NCBI RefSeq assembly: GCF_900659615.1
Contig: NZ_CAACUY010000060.1
Span: 1-45,073, forward strand
DNA length: 45,073 nt
Reading direction: 5' to 3'
From: Actinomadura fibrosa
Lineage (GTDB): Bacteria > Actinomycetota > Actinomycetes > Streptosporangiales > Streptosporangiaceae
Translations under genes and position numbers: made by a program
Part shown: piece after piece, positions 9,726-17,488 of the stretch
Layout of the letters: each line of letters begins with the position of its first letter
How positions within the stretch are numbered: the stretch's first letter is position 1
The notes under the pieces: model-generated
Databases searched by the model: none
Told to the model about the DNA's origin: nothing
Seen by the model: the letters and a program-made list of their open reading frames with translations, nothing else

Positions 9726-9855
9726 TCATGATCTTGGTGACAGGCGGGTGATGGGTGGCTGACCGCCGAGGGCTGCGTGGGAGCGCTGGCTGTTGTAGTA
9801 CTGGAGCCAGCGGGCGAGGCAAGCGTGCCAACGGTCGTGCGCCGGGCTCCATCCG
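9726..9855 (-). pseudogene. Remnant of an IS481-like transposase C-terminus
   Basis: Read on the minus strand, the frame ending at the stop in 9726-9728 gives WLQYYNSQRSHAALGGQPP followed by ITRLSPRS. This matches the end of the IS481/IS3-type DDE transposase core (consensus W-L-x-x-Y-N-x-x-R-x-H-x-A-L-G-G-x-x-P). About 40 residues are recognisable. Upstream, at higher coordinates, the frame runs into the repeat array at 9900. No DDE catalytic residues and no clear terminal inverted repeats are seen, so this is a dead fragment. Confidence 0.6.
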
Positions 9856-9899
9856 CACAAGAGCAGCAATACCCGCCCGCATGCCCATGCGGAACGCAC

Positions 9900-10510
9900 C
9901 CGCCCACGACTCGCCCGCCCTATCCGCGTCCGGCCGCCCTATCCGCGTCCGGCTCATCCGCGTCCGGCTCATCCGCGCCCGGCCCTTCTCGCCCCCGCTT
10001 GGCCCGCCCGCACGCGCCCCACCCGCACGCGGCAGTCTTCCAACGCGCGCTTGATCGGCCCGCACGCGCCCCACCCGCACCGCCCGGCCCATCCGCACCC
10101 GGCAGCCTCGCCTTCCCCTGGTCTGCCCGCCTGCGCCAAACCCCACGCGGCTAGGTCTCCTGCACGCCTGGTCCGCCTGCACGCGCCCGGCCCGCCTCGC
10201 ACGCGCCCGGCCGATCTGCACCCGGCGGCCTTGCCCTCCCTGGTCGGCCTGCACGCACCCGGCCCGATCCATCCGCACCCGGCCCGACCCGTCTGCATCC
10301 GGCACGTATCGTCCGCGCATGGTTCGCCTGCGCGCGCCCAGCCCGACCTGCGCGCATCTGATTAGCCTGCACGCCTTGGTCTGCCTGCGCGCGTGGTTGC
10401 GCCTGGACGCGTTCGGCCCGCCCGTAGGCGCCTGTTCATCCGCGCGTGCCTGGCCCGGCCCATCCGTGCCCGGCTCGTCTCGCCCGTGCTGGCCCGTCTC
10501 GCGCGCAGGG
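9900..10510. repeat. Degenerate GC-rich repeat array upstream of rnhB
   Basis: The 1453-bp lepB-rnhB gap (9426-10878) contains no credible intact gene. Here variants of TCCGCGTCCGGC, CCGCACGCGCCC and CCTGCACGCGCCCGGCC recur many times at irregular spacings of roughly 15-21 bp. From about 10500 to 10860 the plus strand turns G/T-rich, without repeats or an obvious gene. Confidence 0.7.
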
Positions 10511-10878
10511 GTGTGTCTGGGGCAGGTGTGGCGTTCTCGGTAGGGCCATGTTGCCTGGGCGGTTGTTGCTTGTGGCGGGTTGTGGTTGTGGTCTTCGGGT
10601 GGGTGGGGCTTGGTCGCGGGTGGATGGTTTCAGCGGGGTTGTGCGGAGCATGTTGGCGGGGCGAGGGAGGCGACGTTGCCGGTTCGGGCTGGTTGTGGTG
10701 GACGGGGCTCGGGCGCGCGCGTTCAGGAGTTCCATGGTCTTCGGCGGGTTGGTTGGATGGCCCGAGTGTCGTGGCGGGGAGGAGCGGTTGCCGGGGGACG
10801 CCTGGAATGATCGGAGACCGTGGGGAAGGGCGGCATTTGGGGCGCAGCGGGGGGTTCGGGGCACGTACGCTGCGGAGC

Positions 10879-11604
10879 ATGAACGGTCGTCCACTCCGGT
10901 TCACACCGCGTCGCGACGCGGGGATGCATGCTTACGAGCGCGCTCTGGAGCATGGCGGGTTCAGTCCGGTGGCCGGCGTGGACGAGGCGGGTCGGGGAGC
11001 CTGCGCAGGGCCGCTGGTCGTCGGTGCGGTGATCCTCCAGGGAGGACGCGGCCGGATCGACGGCCTCACCGACTCCAAGCTCCTCACGGCCGCCCGCCGG
11101 GAGGAGTTGTACGCGGAGATCACAGAGCGCGCCTACGCGTGGAGCGCGATCGTCATCCCGTGCCATGACATTGACCGGATCGGGATTCACCGGTGCAACA
11201 TCACCGGGATGCGGCGGGCGCTGGCCGCCTTGGACAAGCGTCCCGCGTACGTCCTGAGCGACGGTTTCGCGGTTCCGGGGCTGGAGGTACCCGGCCTTGC
11301 GGTGATCAAGGGCGATCAGGTGGCGGCGTGCGTGGCGGCGGCGTCGATCGTCGCGAAGGTCACCCGGGACCGGATCATGGTGGACCTTCATGAGCGGTAT
11401 CCCGAGTACGGGTTCGACGTCCACAAGGGCTATGTGACGCGTGCGCACGGCGCGGCTCTCACCGCGCATGGGCCATGTCCTGAGCATCGGTTCTCCTACG
11501 TCAATGTGGGGCGTGCCTTGCGTAACAATGGAGAGGTGGCCTTGGGGGAGGAGACCGAGGGGGAGGTCCCCGGCGAAGGCTGGACGGAAGGGGCACGAGC
11601 GTGA
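10879..11604 (+). CDS. rnhB: Ribonuclease HII
   Basis: RNase HII removes ribonucleotides and RNA primers from RNA-DNA hybrids. The catalytic signature GVDEAGRGACAGPLVVGAV gives Asp35 and Glu36. Further acidic residues are in LSDGF (Asp128) and KGDQVAA (Asp146), followed by SIVAKVTRDR and the C-terminal HRFSYVNV segment. The frame is open far upstream into repetitive DNA. I chose ATG 10879 (MNGRPLRFTPRRDAG) because family similarity begins there and GGAG lies just upstream, giving 241 residues. The stop overlaps the next gene's GTG start as GTGA. Confidence 0.95.
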   Translation: MNGRPLRFTPRRDAGMHAYERALEHGGFSPVAGVDEAGRGACAGPLVVGAVILQGGRGRIDGLTDSKLLTAARREELYAEITERAYAWSAIVIPCHDIDRIGIHRCNITGMRRALAALDKRPAYVLSDGFAVPGLEVPGLAVIKGDQVAACVAAASIVAKVTRDRIMVDLHERYPEYGFDVHKGYVTRAHGAALTAHGPCPEHRFSYVNVGRALRNNGEVALGEETEGEVPGEGWTEGARA

Positions 11605-11915
11605 GCGCGGAGGATCTCGAGAAGTACGAGACCGAGATGGAGCTTCAGCTCTATCGGGAGTACCGCGACGTCGTCGGGCTGTTCACCTACGTCGTCGAAA
11701 CCGAGCGGAGGTTCTACCTCACCAACTCCGTGGATCTCCAGGTGCGCAGCACCGAGAACGGCGAGGTCTACTTCGAGGTCACCATGCAGGACGCATGGGT
11801 CTGGGACATGTACCGTCCCGCGCGGTTCGTCAAGAACGTGCGTGTCGTCACCTTCAAGGACGTCAACGTCGAGGAACTGGCCAAGAGCGACTTCGAGCTG
11901 CCCTCCGAGCAGTGA
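11601..11915 (+). CDS. DUF2469 family protein
   Basis: This is a 104-residue acidic protein starting MSAEDLEKYETEMELQLYRE, with a central YVVETERRFYLTNSVDL segment. It is a strongly conserved actinobacterial protein of unknown function that almost always follows rnhB. The GTG start overlaps the rnhB stop codon, so translation is probably coupled. No membrane segments, cysteines or catalytic motifs are visible. The function remains unknown to me. Confidence 0.92.
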   Translation: MSAEDLEKYETEMELQLYREYRDVVGLFTYVVETERRFYLTNSVDLQVRSTENGEVYFEVTMQDAWVWDMYRPARFVKNVRVVTFKDVNVEELAKSDFELPSEQ

Positions 11916-12050
11916 TTCGTCGTGCCTGCCGCCCCGGTGAGGGGGCCTCGGCGTGGTGCCGTGCGATACCTCTTTCGGGGTTGAGCGCTATCCATGAGAC
12001 ACCCTGACGTCGGTGCGTGGCGTGGGTGTGGGGCTTGGACGGGTGGTGGT

Positions 12051-13211
12051 TCATCTCGTCTCCGGGGTTGTGATGTGGGGTTGCCTGGCTGATCGGGTGA
12101 GGCGCCAGCCTGCGGGGGCGCGTTCGATGAAGCCGGCGGCGGCCAGGAGGCCCAGTTTCGCGTTGACGGTGGTGAGGGCGACGCCGGCCTTGGCGGCGAG
12201 CTGGGCGGGGCCCGCCTGACCGCGGGCAGGGAATGCTTCCAGGACGGACCGGGTCACCGGTTCCAGACGGTCCCGAGGGAGGACGGGTGTGTGCGGGGGC
12301 GGGGCCAGGTCGGCGCCGATCCGGCCGACGGCCTCGATCACCTCTTCGGGGCGGGTGACCAGGATCGTTCCCTCCTCACGGAGCAGTTTGTGGCAGCCGA
12401 CCGATGAGCGGGACGTGATCGGGCCCGGTACGGCCATGACGATGCGGCCCAGCTTGCGGGCCCACGACGCGGTGTTGAGCGCGCCGCTGCGGGCCTCCGC
12501 CTCCACGATCACCGTGCCGCGGGAGAGGGCCGCGATCACGCGGTTGCGGACGAGGAAGCGCAGGCGGTGCGGGGTGGCGCCGGGAGGGGACTCGCTCACC
12601 AGCAGTGAACGTCGGGCCATCTCGGCGAACAGGCCCTCGTTGGAGGCGGGGTAGGGGACGTCGACGCCGTTGGCGAACACCGCGACGGTGGGGCCGTCGG
12701 CGGCCAGGGCGCCGCGATGGGCCGCGGCGTCGATGCCGAGGGCGCCGCCGGAGATCACGGTCCAGCCGTCGTCGGCGAGGTCGGAGGCGAGGTCGGCTGC
12801 GGTGCGCACGCCGTAGGGGGACGCGGCACGGGAACCGACGACGGCGACGGACCGCAGGCATCCGTGCCGGAGGTCGCTCGGACCGCGCAGCCAGAGCGCG
12901 TAGGGACGATGGGGTCCGAGATCGTCGAGCGTGGTGGGCCATTCCGGTTCTCCTGGGCAGATCAGGCGACCGCCGAACCGGGCACAGACGGCCAGATCCT
13001 GGGTGGGGTCGGTGGTCGCGAGACGGATGCGCCACCGGTCGAGGCGCTGGACTTCCTGCTCCGTGACGGGCATCTCGTCGGGGAGCAGCCCGCCGCGGAT
13101 CGTCTCGACCGCCTCGGCGGGGCCGATGTGGTCGATGAGCCGGTTGAGGAGGGTGTCGCCGGGTTCGGCGATGGCGGTGAGGGTGGCGCGAGCGGTCCGC
13201 TCGGTACTCAT
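12051..13211 (-). CDS. dprA: DNA-processing protein DprA (Smf)
   Basis: DprA binds incoming single-stranded DNA and loads RecA in transformable bacteria; in actinomycetes its role is less clear. An N-terminal helical region (about residues 1-70) precedes the extended Rossmann domain with VVGSRAASPYG (125-134), SGGALGIDAAAHRGAL (154-169) and GTVIVEAEARSGALNTA (232-248). A C-terminal winged-helix (DprA_WH) region covers about 315-380. I chose ATG 13211 (MSTERTARATLTAIAE), which overlaps the comM stop by four bases, over a longer open frame that runs across comM. The length is 386 residues. Confidence 0.93.
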   Translation of the reverse strand: MSTERTARATLTAIAEPGDTLLNRLIDHIGPAEAVETIRGGLLPDEMPVTEQEVQRLDRWRIRLATTDPTQDLAVCARFGGRLICPGEPEWPTTLDDLGPHRPYALWLRGPSDLRHGCLRSVAVVGSRAASPYGVRTAADLASDLADDGWTVISGGALGIDAAAHRGALAADGPTVAVFANGVDVPYPASNEGLFAEMARRSLLVSESPPGATPHRLRFLVRNRVIAALSRGTVIVEAEARSGALNTASWARKLGRIVMAVPGPITSRSSVGCHKLLREEGTILVTRPEEVIEAVGRIGADLAPPPHTPVLPRDRLEPVTRSVLEAFPARGQAGPAQLAAKAGVALTTVNAKLGLLAAAGFIERAPAGWRLTRSARQPHITTPETR

Positions 13212-14755
13212 GATCGCGTCCAGAGCGCGAGCGCACCGCCGATGTCGTCGGCGCTCGGTTCGTCGTGTCCGGTGAGGTCGGCGATGGTCCACGCGACGCG
13301 CAGGACGCGGTCGAGGCCGCGCGCGCTGAGGTTGCCCCTCTGCAGGGCTTCGTCCGCCGCCTGCATCGCTTCGGGATTCGGAGTGAAACGGCGGCGGAGT
13401 TCGGGACCGGGGATCTCCGAGTTGGAGCGCCATGGAGTGTCGGCCAGCCGTTTGAGCGTCCTCTCGCGGGCGAGCAGGACGCGTTCGGCGACCACGTCGC
13501 TGGACTCGGCGAATTCGAGGTCGTAGCGCAGTTCGGCCCGGCTGGCGGGTGCCAGTTCGAGCTTGAGGTCGATGCGGTCGAGAAGGGGGCCGGAGATCTG
13601 GGACGTGTACTTGCGGCGGATCCCGGGAGCGCAGGCGCAGTCCATCTGCTTGGCAGCCGCGCAGGGACATGGGTTGGCCGCGAGGACCAGCGTGAAGCGG
13701 GCAGGGAAGTTCGCCGTCATCTCGGCTCGCGAGATGCGCACGTTGCCTTCCTCAAGGGGTTGGCGGAGGGCGTCGAGCGTCCCGTGCTGGAATTCGGGAG
13801 CCTCGTCGAGGAAGAGGATGCCTTTGTGGGCGAGTGAGACGGCGCCGGGTTGCAGCGTCCGACCTGAACCTCCGCCGACCATGGAGACGCGGGTGGCGGT
13901 GTGGTGAGGGGCGTAGAACGGAGGCTGGACGATCAGGGGCTGGCCCGGAGGAAGGGTGCCGGCGACGGAGTGGATCGCCGTGACCTCCAAGGCCGACTCG
14001 GGTTCCAGCGGCGGCATCAGCGTCGGCAGGCGCTCGGCCAGCATCGTTTTCCCGCAGCCCGGGGGTCCCGAGAAGAAGAGGTGATGACCGCCCGCCGCGC
14101 TGATCTCCAGGGCGCGACGGGCCTCCGCCTGGCCCTTGACATCGGCCAGATCGAGATCGTTGCGGGCGTTGCTCCGCTGGACGGTCAGCCCGTTGGCGGT
14201 GCCGGAGGGCGCGTTGGACTCCTCCTCTTCGACGGGAGGCGGTTCGTCGCGGATCACGCAGAGCAGGCCGCGCAGGCTGACCGCGGAGACGACTTCCACG
14301 CCCGGGACGAGCTGCGCCTCGGCGGCGTTCGCCTGCGGGACGACGACCGTGTGGCATCCGGCGTTGGCGGCCGCCAGTACCGCGGGCAGCACGCCCGCGA
14401 TCGGACGGAGCCGTCCGTCGAGCCCCAGCTCGCCGATCAGCACCAGGCCGGCGCACGACTGCGCGGGGATCGCCTCGGCCGCGGCGAGCAAGGCGACTGC
14501 TATGGCGACGTCGAACGTTGAGCCCTTCTTCGGTCGGCTCGCGGGACACAGCGACACCGTGACGTGGCGGTTCGGCCAGTCTTCCCCCGAGTTGTAGATC
14601 GCGGCACGGACGCGGTCGCGGGCCTCGCTGAGCGCGGTGTCGGGCAGGCCGACCAGGTGCAGCCCGGGGACGCCGCTCGTGATCGCCGCCTCGACGTCCA
14701 CGACGAAACCGTCGACACCGACCAGGGAGACCGAGCGGGTCTTGGCGAGTGTCAT
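13208..14755 (-). CDS. comM: YifB/ComM family magnesium-chelatase-like AAA+ ATPase
   Basis: The protein has 515 residues. The N-terminal ChlI/Lon-like domain starts MTLAKTRSVSLVGVDGF and contains GVPGLHLVGLPDTALSEARD. The AAA+ core has Walker A GPPGCGKTM (residues 230-238) and Walker B in ILFLDEAPEF. A cysteine-rich NPCPCAAAKQMDCAC insert follows, and a C-terminal Mg-chelatase segment ends the protein. ComM is a hexameric helicase that promotes branch migration during natural transformation; in actinobacteria the role is inferred. It lies between yraN (1-bp gap) and dprA (4-bp overlap), so the three form one operon. Confidence 0.94.
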   Translation of the reverse strand: MTLAKTRSVSLVGVDGFVVDVEAAITSGVPGLHLVGLPDTALSEARDRVRAAIYNSGEDWPNRHVTVSLCPASRPKKGSTFDVAIAVALLAAAEAIPAQSCAGLVLIGELGLDGRLRPIAGVLPAVLAAANAGCHTVVVPQANAAEAQLVPGVEVVSAVSLRGLLCVIRDEPPPVEEEESNAPSGTANGLTVQRSNARNDLDLADVKGQAEARRALEISAAGGHHLFFSGPPGCGKTMLAERLPTLMPPLEPESALEVTAIHSVAGTLPPGQPLIVQPPFYAPHHTATRVSMVGGGSGRTLQPGAVSLAHKGILFLDEAPEFQHGTLDALRQPLEEGNVRISRAEMTANFPARFTLVLAANPCPCAAAKQMDCACAPGIRRKYTSQISGPLLDRIDLKLELAPASRAELRYDLEFAESSDVVAERVLLARERTLKRLADTPWRSNSEIPGPELRRRFTPNPEAMQAADEALQRGNLSARGLDRVLRVAWTIADLTGHDEPSADDIGGALALWTRS

Positions 14756-14756
14756 G

Positions 14757-15110
14757 TCAGCACACCTCCCGCAGGTGGTCGACGGTGAAGCCGTCGCCGT
14801 CGATGACGAGGCCCAGGACGTCGACCTGGACGGGAGCGCCCTTGAGGCCGTGGGCGGCGGCCCATTGCCAGGCCAGGCGCCGCAACCGGACGGCCTTGGT
14901 CCGGGTGATCGCTTCCAAGGGATCGCCGAACCGTACGGTGGCGCGCGTCTTCACTTCGCAGACGACGTGGCGGCGACCGTCGTGCGCGACGATGTCGACC
15001 TCGCCGTCCCGGCAGCGCCAGTTGCGGTCGAGGATCGTCCAGCCGAGCTTGAGCAGGTAGGCGGCCGCAGCGTCCTCGCCGCGGCGACCGAGGTCGATGT
15101 GGGCGTTCAT
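14757..15110 (-). CDS. yraN: UPF0102/YraN family nuclease-like protein
   Basis: The protein has 117 residues with a restriction-endonuclease-like core: LGRRGEDAAAAYLLKLGW (residues 7-24), NWRCRDGEVDIVAHDG (30-45) and VCEVKTRATV (50-59), containing the D...ExK nuclease pattern. The biochemical role of the family is poorly defined. I chose ATG 15110 (MNAHIDLGRRGED), the family start, rather than a longer open frame that extends into the divergent xerC gene. It is the first gene of the yraN-comM-dprA operon, divergent from the recombinase gene. Confidence 0.92.
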   Translation of the reverse strand: MNAHIDLGRRGEDAAAAYLLKLGWTILDRNWRCRDGEVDIVAHDGRRHVVCEVKTRATVRFGDPLEAITRTKAVRLRRLAWQWAAAHGLKGAPVQVDVLGLVIDGDGFTVDHLREVC

Positions 15111-15173
15111 GGGCCTCACCTCCGGCTTCGACGTTGCCGGAGCCGCGGTCGGACCACTACTAGAACCTCGTTC

Positions 15174-15182
15174 TGTGGATAA
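15174..15182 (-). promoter_or_regulatory. Perfect DnaA-box-like 9-mer
   Basis: TGTGGATAA here is the reverse complement of the consensus DnaA box TTATCCACA. It lies in the 154-bp divergent gap between yraN and the recombinase gene, away from the repeats. Function as a DnaA site is inferred from sequence only. Confidence 0.45.
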
Positions 15183-15264
15183 GTCGGAGGTGCAATCACG
15201 GCGATCTGGCGGAAACCGGCACCCGGTGCTTGCTTCGGCGGGGCCGTTGCCGCAGCGTGGCGGC

Positions 15265-16176
15265 GTGAGCAACGCACTGGAGGAGGCCGCTGCGGATTTC
15301 GCGCGCCATCTACGCGCCGAACGCGACGTCTCGCCGCACACCATGCGGGCCTATCTCGGTGATTTGAGGGACCTGTGCGGCTATGCGAATGAGGTGGGCG
15401 TGAGCGAGCCAGGGGAACTGGACGTCTCCCTGTTGCGCGCCTGGCTCGCCCGCCAGCACGCTCTAGGCCGGTCCCGGGCCACTTTGGCCCGCCGGACGGC
15501 CGCAGCGAGAGCCTTCACGCATCACCTGCACCGGCGAGGTCTGCTCAAGAAGGATCCGGGGCTGCTCCTGGGCACCCCCAAGCGGCAACGGGACCTGCCG
15601 AGCGTGCTCACACAGGACGACGCCGCCCGCCTCCTCGACAAGGTGGATACCCAAGGGCCATTGGGCCTGCGTGACCTGGCGGTGCTGGAGATGCTCTACG
15701 GCACCGGCGTACGCGTCGGCGAGCTCTGCGGCTTGGACATCGACGACCTGGAACCCGCTCGCCAGACCGTCCGCGTGCTCGGCAAGGGTGGACGGGAGCG
15801 GATCGTCCCCATGGGCGAACCGGCAATGCGCGCCGTCCAGGATTGGCTGCGGGCGGGTCGTCCGGCGCTGGCGAACGAAGGAAGTGGACCCGCGCTGTTC
15901 CTGGGTGCCCGTGGAGGACGCCTTCACCCGACGAGTGCCCGCCGGATCGTCCACAACAGGATCGCTGAAGTCGGCCAAGTGCCGGACCTGAGCCCGCACG
16001 GACTGCGTCACAGCGCTGCCACCCATCTGCTGGAGGGCGGCGCCGATCTACGGAGCGTCCAAGAGATCCTCGGGCACGCGTCCCTGCAGACCACCCAGCT
16101 CTATACGCACGTTTCCGCCGAGCGGCTTAAGCAAGTCCATCGTCAAGCTCACCCTCGCGGCGCCCGAGACGAGTAG
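15265..16176 (+). CDS. xerC: Tyrosine recombinase XerC/XerD type
   Basis: This is a site-specific recombinase of the kind that resolves chromosome dimers at dif. The N-terminal SAM-like DNA-binding domain (about residues 4-95, HTMRAYLGDLRDL) is followed by the catalytic domain. Arg150 lies in GTGVRVGEL, Lys174 in GKGGRERIVP, His245 and Arg248 in SPHGLRHSAATHLL, His271 in LGHASLQTTQ and nucleophile Tyr280 in LYTHVS. All catalytic residues are present. The GTG start at 15265 (SNALEEAAADFARHL) gives the typical 303 residues. The frame is open further upstream, so the start is a choice by family length. A housekeeping XerC is more likely than a phage integrase, given the position next to dprA and rpsB. 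Confidence 0.9.
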   Translation: MSNALEEAAADFARHLRAERDVSPHTMRAYLGDLRDLCGYANEVGVSEPGELDVSLLRAWLARQHALGRSRATLARRTAAARAFTHHLHRRGLLKKDPGLLLGTPKRQRDLPSVLTQDDAARLLDKVDTQGPLGLRDLAVLEMLYGTGVRVGELCGLDIDDLEPARQTVRVLGKGGRERIVPMGEPAMRAVQDWLRAGRPALANEGSGPALFLGARGGRLHPTSARRIVHNRIAEVGQVPDLSPHGLRHSAATHLLEGGADLRSVQEILGHASLQTTQLYTHVSAERLKQVHRQAHPRGARDE

Positions 16177-16403
16177 GCGGCCCCGAGCCGGAGCGCGTCT
16201 GTGAGCTTCTCGTCGCGGTGTTTCGGCGCCGTCAGGCGGGGGCGGCTCCTCGGGATGGATGGGCGGTCCATGGGTGCCTTCGGGTCCACGTCCGGACGCG
16301 TGGGGGGAACGGTGGATGTGGTGTCCGGACGTGAACCCGAAGGGGCTCGTTGTGGGCGGTCGATTGTGGCCAGACCCGGAGTCAGGGAGCGAGAGGGCTG
16401 AGG

Positions 16404-17090
16404 TCAGGGAGTGCGGCGGAGGCGGCGCTCCCTGGTGAGGTCGATGACACCCGCCGGGGGACGCCGCCGGCGGCGGGGACGGGTCCTGCGCCAGGCGAAG
16501 GCGAGGGCGTAAGCCAGCACCATGCCGGTTACGGCACCGCCGGTCGCGGTCGTGGCGTCGCGGAGGCTCATGCTCGGCTCCCGCGATATTGAGGGCTGCA
16601 CGGGTTGCTCCTTCTTTGGGGCGGGTGGTGTCCAGTGGGGGAGAAGCCGTACCTGGGGTCTGACCAAGCTGAGGGGATCGAGGTAGAGGTGATCGCGCAG
16701 GAGGCCCCAGTGCAGGCATGAGGTCGGGCAGTCGAAAGGGCTGTCCTCCAGGACGCCGATGCGGGTGCCGGTGGCCACCTGACGGCCGACACGGACGCCC
16801 GGACGGACGGGAAGGTACGTGGTGCGCAAGCGGCCATGATCGATCGCGACCACGCCACGGCCGGCCAGGCGTCCGGCATAGGAGACGCGGCCTGCGCTGG
16901 CGGCGCGGACGGGCCAGCCGGGACGGGCCGCGAGATCGACACCTCGATGGCCGGGAGCCCACGGCACGGAGGGCGGCGAGAACGCCCGGAGGACCTTCGG
17001 GACGGGCGGCCCCAGCGGCCACTGCCAGACGTGCGGCCCCGGAGCGCCGGGGACGATCATGCAGGTGAGGAGCAGTGTGAGCAAGGCCAT
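16404..17090 (-). CDS. Secreted/membrane M23 (LytM-like) protein with degenerate active site
   Basis: The 228-residue protein starts MALLTLLLTCMIVPGAPG, an apparent signal sequence. The LytM/M23 fold covers about residues 42-142. Zinc ligands His48 and Asp52 (GHRGVDLA) and His127 (CLHWG) are present. However, the catalytic His of the usual YAHL motif is Pro94 (TYLPV), and the first His of the HxH motif is Cys125. A hydrophobic segment (about 184-200) and a very basic tail (RRTRPRRRRR) near the C-terminus suggest a membrane anchor with a cytoplasmic end. It may regulate another cell-wall enzyme rather than cut peptidoglycan. ATG 17090 was chosen as the start nearest the signal sequence; the frame is open upstream. 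Positions 16177-16403, between its stop and the recombinase stop, show nothing recognisable. Confidence 0.8.
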   Translation of the reverse strand: MALLTLLLTCMIVPGAPGPHVWQWPLGPPVPKVLRAFSPPSVPWAPGHRGVDLAARPGWPVRAASAGRVSYAGRLAGRGVVAIDHGRLRTTYLPVRPGVRVGRQVATGTRIGVLEDSPFDCPTSCLHWGLLRDHLYLDPLSLVRPQVRLLPHWTPPAPKKEQPVQPSISREPSMSLRDATTATGGAVTGMVLAYALAFAWRRTRPRRRRRPPAGVIDLTRERRLRRTP

Positions 17091-17140
17091 ACCCCGGAGC
17101 CTGCCCTGCCCGCACGCCCCGCGTGAGCGGTCCGCCGAAC

Positions 17141-17149
17141 TGTGGATAA
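17141..17149 (-). promoter_or_regulatory. Perfect DnaA-box-like 9-mer upstream of rpsB
   Basis: TGTGGATAA, the complement of TTATCCACA, lies about 20 bp upstream of a candidate rpsB promoter, in the 398-bp divergent gap. It is one of three such 9-mers in the window. The role is inferred. Confidence 0.45.
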
Positions 17150-17161
17150 CTCCCGCGACCA

Positions 17162-17193
17162 TTGATTCCCGGACGCGTCCGAGCCCTGATAAT
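17162..17193 (+). promoter_or_regulatory. Possible rpsB promoter
   Basis: GATAAT (17188-17193) is close to the -10 consensus and stands out in this GC-rich DNA. TTGATT at 17162-17167 could be a -35, but the 20-bp spacing is too long for a strong promoter. The long leader that follows (about 290 bp) contains hairpins. Confidence 0.35.
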
Positions 17194-17321
17194 CTGTGAA
17201 CGTGCCCGTAAGGACACCGGCCAGGGCTAGGCCGTCGCTGATCCGCCTCCTCGGTCGGAGACGTGAGAAGCCGCTCCCGGTGAGCGGAAGGGCCACAGGT
17301 CCGGGAAAGGTTCCGGGCCAC

Positions 17322-17346
17322 AGCCGCCTGGGGTATCCCGGCGGCT
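17322..17346 (+). other. Hairpin in the rpsB leader
   Basis: AGCCGCC (17322-17328) pairs with GGCGGCT (17340-17346), with additional GGG/CCC pairing inside, followed by GATTTC. It could be part of an S2 autoregulatory leader or an attenuator. The rest of 17091-17488 shows no gene. Confidence 0.4.
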
Positions 17347-17488
17347 GATTTCACGCGTCCGCATGCCACCGCAGACATGGGTGGGGCGCCGTCCCTCGGT
17401 CCGTCATCGCAGATGGCGGTGGGGCGGTGTCCGGGCGTAGGCAGACAACCAAATCGGCCCACAGGGCCAGAGAAGGAGAGCACGGGCT

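Noticed and set aside
9517..10320. 267-codon minus-strand open frame in the lepB-rnhB gap
   Set aside because: Its translation is repeat-derived Gly/Arg/Ala sequence, and the real transposase remnant lies in a different frame.
10866..10871. TACGCT as a -10 element for a leaderless rnhB transcript
   Set aside because: The spacing to the ATG is right but no -35 is present, and a GGAG ribosome-binding site plus likely read-through make it too weak to list.
10393..10878. N-terminal extension of RnhB
   Set aside because: The extension is low-complexity sequence from the repeat and G/T-rich region; RNase HII similarity begins after ATG 10879.
15265..16176. Phage or island integrase
   Set aside because: All features fit housekeeping XerC/D, no tRNA, att site or phage genes are adjacent, and the location beside yraN-comM-dprA is the conserved one.
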